Origin: an uncultured Clostridia bacterium
Lineage (GTDB): Bacteria; Bacillota; Clostridia; TANB77; CAG-508
Assembly (NCBI GenBank): GCA_944393485.1
Contig: CALYAJ010000007.1
Span: forward strand, 1 to 48,916
Reading direction: 5' to 3'
DNA length: 48,916 nucleotides
In this document: in pieces, positions 43,901-48,916 of the stretch
Position numbering within the stretch: the stretch's first letter is position 1
Layout: the number at the start of each line of letters is the position of its first letter
Notes under the pieces: model-generated
The model's input: the letters and a program-made list of their open reading frames with translations, nothing else
Told to the model about the DNA's origin: nothing
Database searches by the model: none
Translations under genes and position numbers: made by a program

Positions 43901-44718
43901 GTGTTCCTTCTCGTATGAACTTAGGTCAAGTTTTAGAAGTACATTTAGGTTTAGCTGCAAAAGAATTAGGATGGAATGTTGCAACACCAGTTTTTGATGG
44001 TGCAACATCAGAAGAAATAGAAGAATTATTAATTAAATCTGGAAATACTCCAGATGGAAAAACAATTCTTTATGATGGAAGAACAGGAGATCCATTTGCA
44101 GAACCAATTACAGTAGGAGTTATGTATATGCTTAAATTACACCACTTAGTAGATGACAAAATACATGCTCGTTCAACTGGACCATACTCATTAGTTACAC
44201 AACAACCACTTGGAGGTAAAGCTCAATTTGGTGGACAACGTTTTGGAGAAATGGAAGTTTGGGCACTAGAGGCATATGGTGCAGCTCATACGCTACAAGA
44301 AATGTTAACAGTTAAATCAGACGATGTTGTAGGAAGAGTTAAAACATATGAAGCAATAGTTAAAGGAGAAAATATTCCTGAACCAGGTGTTCCAGAAACA
44401 TTTAAGGTATTAATAAAAGAACTTCAATCACTAGGATTAGATATGAGGTTATATACTAAAGACAATAAAGAAGTAGAACTTAAAGAAGATATAGATGACG
44501 GTATAGACTATAACGAAGCAAAACAAAAAGAAGAACAAGTATTAAATGAAAATGAATTAGAAAATTCTTATATAGAAGCAGAAGAAGATAATGATGAAAA
44601 TCCTGTAGAATTAAATGAAGATAATGACAGTATTTTCGAAGAAGATGGAATTCTAGATGATGAAGACATATATGGAAATGACTTATCAGAAGACAATCTT
44701 GATGAAGATAAGAATTAG
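40987..44718 (+). CDS. rpoB: RNA polymerase beta subunit
   Basis: A 1243-residue protein. All RpoB regions are present. The rifampicin-binding segment ([14 protein letters not shown], then [20 protein letters not shown]) keeps the residues whose change usually gives resistance. [28 protein letters not shown] and [27 protein letters not shown] follow near the end. After the conserved C-terminus there is an acidic tail of about 75 residues, mostly Glu, Asp and Asn. Translation starts at TTG with AGAGGTGATT at good spacing; no ATG lies near the conserved start. rplJ-rplL do not precede it, which is unusual. Confidence 0.99.
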   Translation: MLKEIKHEKSSRKDFAKVGDYIDMPNLIKVQRDSYEWFVEEGLGEVLRDISPIIDYSGNLVLEFFDYYMEDKTKYSLEEAKERDATYSTRLHVKVRLINRETGEIKEQEIYLGDFPLMTDSGTFIINGAERVVVSQLVRSPGCYYEFSYDKTGKRLYTSTVMPIRGAWIEYETDSNDVFYARVDRTRKIPVTTLLRALGLTTDDQILDFFGNEEKLKVTLEKDPIKTQDEALIEIYKKLRPGELPTVDAARNLFNGLFFDARRYDLAKVGRYKYNKKLSLATRIAGKIAATDIVNPETGEVFVEKDEVISKEVAEDIQNSGINVVEVKVEDKPVKVIGNGTVNIHNFVTNVDISDLHFKEMVNYEVLKNILDNTEEKDLHDAIKARYDELVPKHVTTEDILASVNYLLNLDHKLGEIDDIDHLGNRRIRCVGELLQNQFRIGLTRLERVVRERMTIQDLDVVTPQTLINTKPITSAIREFFGSSQLSQFMDQTNPLSELTHKRRISALGPGGLSRERAGFEVRDIHYTHYGRLCPIESPEGPNIGLISALSSFAQINEYGFIETPYRLVDPETHRVTDKVEYMSADVEDGNYIAEAEEPLNEDGSFVNKRVKVRYRNDIIEVDNTMVTGMDVSPKQLVSIGAAMIPFLEHDDAKRALMGANMQRQAVPLIMPEAPIVGTGMEYRAAKDSGILILAEDDGVIEKVTGDAITVKYNNGTTKTHKLNKFKRTNGGTCINQRPIVVKGEKVKKGDAIADGPATKNGEMSLGRNVLVAFSTWEGYNYEDAILLNERLVKEDVFTSIHIEEYDCECRDTKLGPEEITRDIPNVGEDSLKDLDENGIIRIGAEVRPGDILVGKVTPKGETELTAEERLLRAIFGEKAREVRDTSLKVPHGEAGTIVDVKIFTRDNSDELGPGVNQIIRCYIATKRKISVGDKMAGRHGNKGTISRILPEEDMPFMPDGTPVDILLNPLGVPSRMNLGQVLEVHLGLAAKELGWNVATPVFDGATSEEIEELLIKSGNTPDGKTILYDGRTGDPFAEPITVGVMYMLKLHHLVDDKIHARSTGPYSLVTQQPLGGKAQFGGQRFGEMEVWALEAYGAAHTLQEMLTVKSDDVVGRVKTYEAIVKGENIPEPGVPETFKVLIKELQSLGLDMRLYTKDNKEVELKEDIDDGIDYNEAKQKEEQVLNENELENSYIEAEEDNDENPVELNEDNDSIFEEDGILDDEDIYGNDLSEDNLDEDKN

Positions 44719-44738
44719 ACATAAATTATTGCAGAAAA

Positions 44739-44775
44739 ACTTATACTTAAGGTGCTTAGCACTTTAAGTATAAGT
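44739..44775 (+). repeat. 17-bp hairpin between rpoB and rpoC
   Basis: ACTTATACTTAAGGTGC (44739-44755) pairs with 44759-44775 (one wobble) around a 3-base loop. No T-run follows, so it is not a standard terminator. It may be an RNA-processing or stability element, or belong to the palindromic repeats of this genome. Confidence 0.8.
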
Positions 44776-44805
44776 ACCTAAAAAAATAAATCAAGGGGGC
44801 AAAAT

Positions 44806-47800
44806 ATGGACGAATTAGAAGTCTTTGATAAAATAAAAATTGGTTTAGCTTCTGATGAAAAAATAAGAGAATGGTCAAAAGGTGAAGTTAAAAAACCAGA
44901 AACTATAAATTACAGAACTTTAAAACCTGAAAAAGATGGTTTATTCTGTGAAAGAATATTTGGACCAGTAAAAGACTGGGAATGCCATTGTGGTAAATAT
45001 AAAAGAGTTAGATATAAAGGAATAGTTTGTGACAGATGTGGTGTAGAAGTAACAAAATCTAAAGTAAGAAGAGAGAGAATGGGACATATTGAGCTTGCAG
45101 CACCAATTGCTCATATTTGGTTCTTTAAGGGAATACCAAGTAGAATAGCTTTAATGTTAGATGTTTCTCCTAGAAATCTAGAAAGAGTTATTTATTTTGC
45201 ATCATATATAGTAACAGATAAAGGAACATCAGGATTAATGGAAGCACAAGTTTTAAATGAAAGAGAATACCATGAAGCAGAAGAAAAATATGGTAAAGGT
45301 TCATTTAAAGCAGAAATGGGTGCAGGAGCATTAAGAAAACTATTAGAAAAAATAGATTTAGAGAAATTATCTGCAAAACTTAAAAAAGAAATATCTAAAG
45401 CAAGTGAACAAAAGAAAGTTAAACTTGTAAAAAGATTAGATACAGTAGAAGCATTTAGACTATCTGGAAATAGACCAGAATGGATGGTAATGAATGTTAT
45501 ACCTGTTATCCCACCAGATTTAAGACCTATGGTTCAATTAGATGGTGGTAGATTTGCAACATCAGATTTAAATGATTTATATAGAAGAGTTATAAACAGA
45601 AATAACAGATTAAAAAGATTATTAGAATTAGGTGCACCAGAAATAATTGTAAGAAATGAAAAGAGAATGTTACAAGAATCTGTAGATGCATTAATAGATA
45701 ATGGTAGACGTGGAAGACCTGTTACAGGAGCTGGAAACAGACCATTAAAATCATTATCAGATTTATTAAAAGGAAAACAAGGAAGATTCCGTCAAAACTT
45801 ATTAGGAAAAAGAGTTGACTACTCTGGTCGTTCAGTTATAGTTGTAGGACCAGAACTAAAAATATATCAATGTGGTCTTCCAAAAGAAATGGCAGTAGAA
45901 TTATTCAAACCATTTGTTATGAAAGAATTAGTTTCAAGAGGAATTGCACATAATATTAAGAATGCAAAAAGAATGGTAGAAAAATTAAGTCCAGAAGTTT
46001 GGGAAATACTAGAAGATGTTATTAAAGATCATCCAGTTATGCTTAACCGTGCGCCTACACTACACAGACTTGGTATTCAAGCATTTGAACCAGTTTTAGT
46101 AGAAGGTAGAGCAATCAAACTACATCCATTAGTTTGTACACCATTTAATGCTGACTTCGACGGTGACCAAATGGCTATTCACTTACCATTATCACCAGAA
46201 GCTCAAGCAGAAGCAAGATTCTTAATGTTATCTGTAAATAACTTATTAAAACCACAAGATGGTAAACCAGTTACAGTACCAACACTAGATATGGTTCTTG
46301 GAAGTTATTACCTAACAATGGCCTTAGATGGTGAAAAAGGTGAAGGTATGTACTTTAAAGATAAAGATGAAGCTATAATGGCTTATGAAAACCATGATGT
46401 TGGAATACATGCTAAAGTATATGTAAGATTTAGCAAAGAAATAGATGGAGAAATAAAAACTAAAAAAGTACAAACAACAGTTGGTAGAATTATATATAAT
46501 GAAGGAATACCACAAGATTTAGGATATGTAGATAGAAGTAATCCAGAAAATGCATTTGAACTAGAAATTAATTTCCCAGTTATAAAGAAAAACTTAGGAG
46601 ATATAGTAAAAAGATGTATTGATAAACATGGTTTAACTGAATCTGCAGAAGTATTAGATTATATTAAATCAATAGGATTTAAATATTCTACACTTGCAGG
46701 TGTTACATTCTCTGCAGCAGATGTTAAAGTTCCAGCAGCTAAAAAAGACATTTTAGCAAATGCAGAAAACCAAGTAGAAGAAATAAGAAAGAAATATAAA
46801 CGTGGTTTAATAACAGACGAGGAAAGATATAATGCAGTTATCAATGTTTGGGATAAAGCAACAAACGAAGTTACAGAAGCAATGAAAGAAAACTTTGATG
46901 ACTTAAATCCTATATATATGATGGTTCAATCTGGAGCCCGTGGTAATATGAACCAATTAAGACAAATAGCAGGTATGAGAGGTCTTATGGCAAGTACTAC
47001 TGGTAGAGCAGTTGAAATACCAATTAAATCATCATTTGCTGAAGGATTAGACGCATTGGAATACTTTATTTCAGCACACGGTGCTAGAAAAGGACTTTCT
47101 GATACAGCCTTAAGAACAGCTGACTCAGGATACTTAACAAGAAGATTAGTTGATGTTTCACAAGATATTATCGTAAGAGAAGAAGATTGTGGAAGTCATG
47201 ATGGAATAGTATTATGTGATATTAAAGAAGGAAATCAAATAATAGAAACTTTAAGAGAAAGACTATTAGGAAGATTTGTTATAGAAGATCTTAAAGATCC
47301 AAAAACTGGAGAAATCTTAGTAGATACAAATACTATGATAACAGATGAAATAGCAGATAAAATAGTTGCAGCAGGAGTAGAAAAAGTTAAAGTTCGTTCT
47401 GTACTAGGATGTAGATCAAAACAAGGTGTATGTCGTAAATGTTATGGAATGGGATTAGCTAGAAAAGAATTAGTAAATATCGGTGAAGCTGTTGGTGTTA
47501 TTGCAGCACAATCAATTGGTGAGCCTGGTACACAGCTTACAATGAGAACTATCCACTCTGGTGGTGTTGCTGGTGTTGCAGATATTACACAAGGTCTTCC
47601 TAGAGTTGAAGAGCTATTTGAAGCTAGAAAACCAAAGGGACTTGCAATTATGGCAGAAATCTCTGGTAAAGTTAAAGTAGTAGAAGATAAGAAAAAGAAA
47701 GAAGTTATTATTACTTCTAAAGACAATTCTAAAACATATACAATACCATTTGGTGCTAAATTAAAAGTAATGGACGGAGATGAAATAGAAGCAGGAGATC

Positions 47801-48327
47801 CAATTACAACAGGTTCATTAAATCCAAATGATATTCTAAAAGTAAAAGGACCAGAAGGAGTTTATACTTATTTAGTACAAGAAGTACAAAAAGTTTATAG
47901 AAACCAAGGTGTTGATATAAATGATAAACATATCGAAGTTATCGGAAGACAAATGATTAAGAAAGTTAAAGTTGAAGATAATGGAGATACAGATTTATTC
48001 CCTGGATCTTTAGTAAATATGTATGATTTTGAAGAAGTTAACAATCAAGCAATAGCAGAAGGAAAACGTCCTGCAACTGGAAAACGTGTTCTACTAGGAA
48101 TTACAAAAGCATCACTTGCAACAGAAAGTTTCTTATCTGCAGCATCATTCCAAGAAACAACAAGAGTATTAACAGAAGCTGCAATAAAAGGAAAAGTAGA
48201 CGAACTAGTAGGATTAAAAGAAAATGTTATGATTGGTAAATTAATACCAGCAGGAACAGGAATGGACAGATATAAGAATTTAAACATAAAAGTTGAAGGT
48301 CAGGAAGAAGAGATTCAAGAAGCATAA
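44806..48327 (+). CDS. rpoC: RNA polymerase beta' subunit
   Basis: A 1173-residue protein, a normal size for Firmicutes. The N-terminal zinc site (CHCGKY...CDRCG) lies at about 60-80. The active-site loop [12 protein letters not shown] lies near residue 447, with [17 protein letters not shown] before it. Trigger loop and bridge-helix regions ([19 protein letters not shown]) and the second zinc-site cysteines (CGSHDG...[13 protein letters not shown]) are intact. AAGGGGGC precedes the ATG. Co-transcribed with rpoB, 87 bases downstream of it. The usual rpsL does not follow at once; a terminator and repeats do. Confidence 0.99.
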   Translation: MDELEVFDKIKIGLASDEKIREWSKGEVKKPETINYRTLKPEKDGLFCERIFGPVKDWECHCGKYKRVRYKGIVCDRCGVEVTKSKVRRERMGHIELAAPIAHIWFFKGIPSRIALMLDVSPRNLERVIYFASYIVTDKGTSGLMEAQVLNEREYHEAEEKYGKGSFKAEMGAGALRKLLEKIDLEKLSAKLKKEISKASEQKKVKLVKRLDTVEAFRLSGNRPEWMVMNVIPVIPPDLRPMVQLDGGRFATSDLNDLYRRVINRNNRLKRLLELGAPEIIVRNEKRMLQESVDALIDNGRRGRPVTGAGNRPLKSLSDLLKGKQGRFRQNLLGKRVDYSGRSVIVVGPELKIYQCGLPKEMAVELFKPFVMKELVSRGIAHNIKNAKRMVEKLSPEVWEILEDVIKDHPVMLNRAPTLHRLGIQAFEPVLVEGRAIKLHPLVCTPFNADFDGDQMAIHLPLSPEAQAEARFLMLSVNNLLKPQDGKPVTVPTLDMVLGSYYLTMALDGEKGEGMYFKDKDEAIMAYENHDVGIHAKVYVRFSKEIDGEIKTKKVQTTVGRIIYNEGIPQDLGYVDRSNPENAFELEINFPVIKKNLGDIVKRCIDKHGLTESAEVLDYIKSIGFKYSTLAGVTFSAADVKVPAAKKDILANAENQVEEIRKKYKRGLITDEERYNAVINVWDKATNEVTEAMKENFDDLNPIYMMVQSGARGNMNQLRQIAGMRGLMASTTGRAVEIPIKSSFAEGLDALEYFISAHGARKGLSDTALRTADSGYLTRRLVDVSQDIIVREEDCGSHDGIVLCDIKEGNQIIETLRERLLGRFVIEDLKDPKTGEILVDTNTMITDEIADKIVAAGVEKVKVRSVLGCRSKQGVCRKCYGMGLARKELVNIGEAVGVIAAQSIGEPGTQLTMRTIHSGGVAGVADITQGLPRVEELFEARKPKGLAIMAEISGKVKVVEDKKKKEVIITSKDNSKTYTIPFGAKLKVMDGDEIEAGDPITTGSLNPNDILKVKGPEGVYTYLVQEVQKVYRNQGVDINDKHIEVIGRQMIKKVKVEDNGDTDLFPGSLVNMYDFEEVNNQAIAEGKRPATGKRVLLGITKASLATESFLSAASFQETTRVLTEAAIKGKVDELVGLKENVMIGKLIPAGTGMDRYKNLNIKVEGQEEEIQEA

Positions 48328-48371
48328 TAAGAAACGCCAAGCAATTCTTTGGAGTAATTGCGAAATTAAGC

Positions 48372-48400
48372 CACTATCAAAATTAAAAATTTTGATAGTG
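48372..48400 (+). repeat. Perfect 13-bp hairpin after rpoC
   Basis: CACTATCAAAATT (48372-48384) pairs perfectly with 48388-48400 around AAA. No T-run follows, so it is more likely part of the intergenic repeat family than a terminator. Confidence 0.7.
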
Positions 48401-48500
48401 TGAGCTATAAGCAAAGCCATGCACTTGCTTTGCTCGTGCAGACATAGGGACTTAACCTTGTTGTACACGTAAAAATATGGCGATATTTTCTATACAATAA

Positions 48501-48533
48501 AAAAACCAAGTATATTTTGATATACTTGGTTTT
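48501..48533 (+). terminator. Terminator of the rpoBC operon
   Basis: AAAACCAAGTATAT (48502-48515) pairs with ATATACTTGGTTTT (48520-48533) around TTTG. The A/T ends act as the T-tail. Confidence 0.85.
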
Positions 48534-48611
48534 AATATAAAAGGAAAGTTCTCTGAACTTTCCTTTTATATTAATAAATTTCACACAAAATTGTTATGCA
48601 ATTTTGGCAGA
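48532..48611 (+). repeat. Dispersed palindromic intergenic element, copy 3
   Basis: A perfect 20-base inverted repeat (48532-48551 and 48555-48574; TTAATATAAAAGGAAAGTTC and its complement) has a 3-base loop. It is followed by AATAAATTTCACAC and the hairpin AAAATTGTTATGCAATTTT, then GGCAGA. The second part differs from copy 1 at only one or two positions. Confidence 0.88.
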
Positions 48612-48681
48612 GGAACATTTTTTAATACCTATAAATGAAGGGATAATAGCTACAAAAGATTTAGAAAATATAATGGATTAA
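48610..48681 (+). pseudogene. Possible C-terminal remnant of a lost gene
   Basis: A frame with no start and coding-like composition reads EEHFLIPINEGIIATKDL then ENIMD and a TAA stop. It begins right at the end of repeat copy 3. It could be the tail of a gene disrupted by the repeat or a deletion, or chance. I do not recognise the family. Confidence 0.25.
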
Positions 48682-48791
48682 AAAAGTAAAATGTAACAAA
48701 AAAGTAATATTAAATTGGAAAGTTTGAAAGTCTAATTCCGTAAGTACTTAAAAAATATACTTAAATCTTGAAATTTGTATTAAAAAACATA

Positions 48792-48819
48792 TTGACTTTA
48801 AAATATATTAATATATAAT
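48792..48819 (+). promoter_or_regulatory. Promoter of the gene at the right edge
   Basis: TTGACT (48792-48797) and TATAAT (48814-48819) are spaced by 16 bases, 38 bases before the predicted start. Confidence 0.6.
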
Positions 48820-48856
48820 AAAATATATATATTAATGAGAAATAGAAGGATTTGAT

Positions 48857-48916
48857 GTGATTATGAATTTAAAAACTGTAAAAGCAAAATATTTAATAAC
48901 ATTAGTTTTTATGACA
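48857..48916 (+). CDS. Start of a gene cut by the window edge; likely exported or membrane protein
   Basis: Only about 20 codons are visible. AGAAGGA lies 6 bases before a GTG at 48857, which is in frame with an ATG at 48863. The peptide MNLKTVKAKYLITLVFMT has a basic start followed by a hydrophobic run, like a signal peptide or first membrane helix. The product cannot be told. It is not rpsL, which would normally follow rpoC. Confidence 0.55.
   Translation, partial: MIMNLKTVKAKYLITLVFMT

Larger units (their letters stand above)
48328..48856. other. 529-base stretch after rpoC with repeats and a possible gene remnant
   Basis: Contents in order: a perfect 13-bp hairpin (48372-48400), a smaller AGCAAAGC/GCTTTGCT hairpin (48410-48434), the conserved CTTGTTGTACACGTAAAAA box (48442-48475), the rpoBC terminator, element copy 3, a short coding-like tail and the promoter of the next gene. 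Confidence 0.8.

Overview
The window looks like a chromosomal piece of a low-GC, Gram-positive-type gut-style Clostridia (Bacillota). The evidence is very AT-rich DNA, strong AGGAGG and AGGTGAT ribosome sites, sigma-A promoters of the TTGACA/TATAAT type, VanW/G5, DUF975, SpoVB-like and LPxTG proteins, and a possible pair of Spo0A boxes. Genus cannot be fixed by eye.

Layout. The left edge holds the last ~76 bases of a group II intron. It abuts a small starch-binding-module (CBM53-like) gene and an XRE/S24-like regulator, both on the minus strand. A VanW/G5 wall protein, tRNA-Lys(CTT), a DHH phosphoesterase with a coiled-coil partner, a small unknown protein and a PcsB-like M23 endopeptidase follow. 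Next is a two-gene operon (7.4-17.6 kb) for giant cell-surface proteins of about 1637 and 1760 residues. Then come corA, a DUF378 protein, an ABC-F ATPase and tex.

The most interesting part is 24.2-33.5 kb. A single-module NRPS (C-A-T-reductase) overlaps by 4 bases (ATGA) with a membrane sensor histidine kinase. Downstream lies a REC-HD-GYP response regulator, whose own promoter has the same hexamers and spacing as the NRPS promoter. A fatty-acyl-type AMP ligase is transcribed divergently from the NRPS. The inferred picture is a small reductively released product (N-acyl amino aldehyde or a derivative), made with or sensed through its own two-component and c-di-GMP branch. Beyond it lie an HtrA protease whose Shine-Dalgarno sits inside a terminator hairpin, an unknown gene preceded by tandem 0A-box matches, a SpoVB/MurJ-type flippase, a membrane-anchored unknown, an SH3-glucosaminidase and an Asn-rich LPxTG protein.

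The right end carries rpoB-rpoC. They sit behind their own promoter and a ~320-base leader, without rplJ-rplL upstream or rpsL immediately downstream. Both flanks of rpoBC, and the gap before the ABC-F gene, contain copies of a dispersed intergenic element built of long palindromes. A gene with a likely signal peptide begins at the right edge and is cut off.
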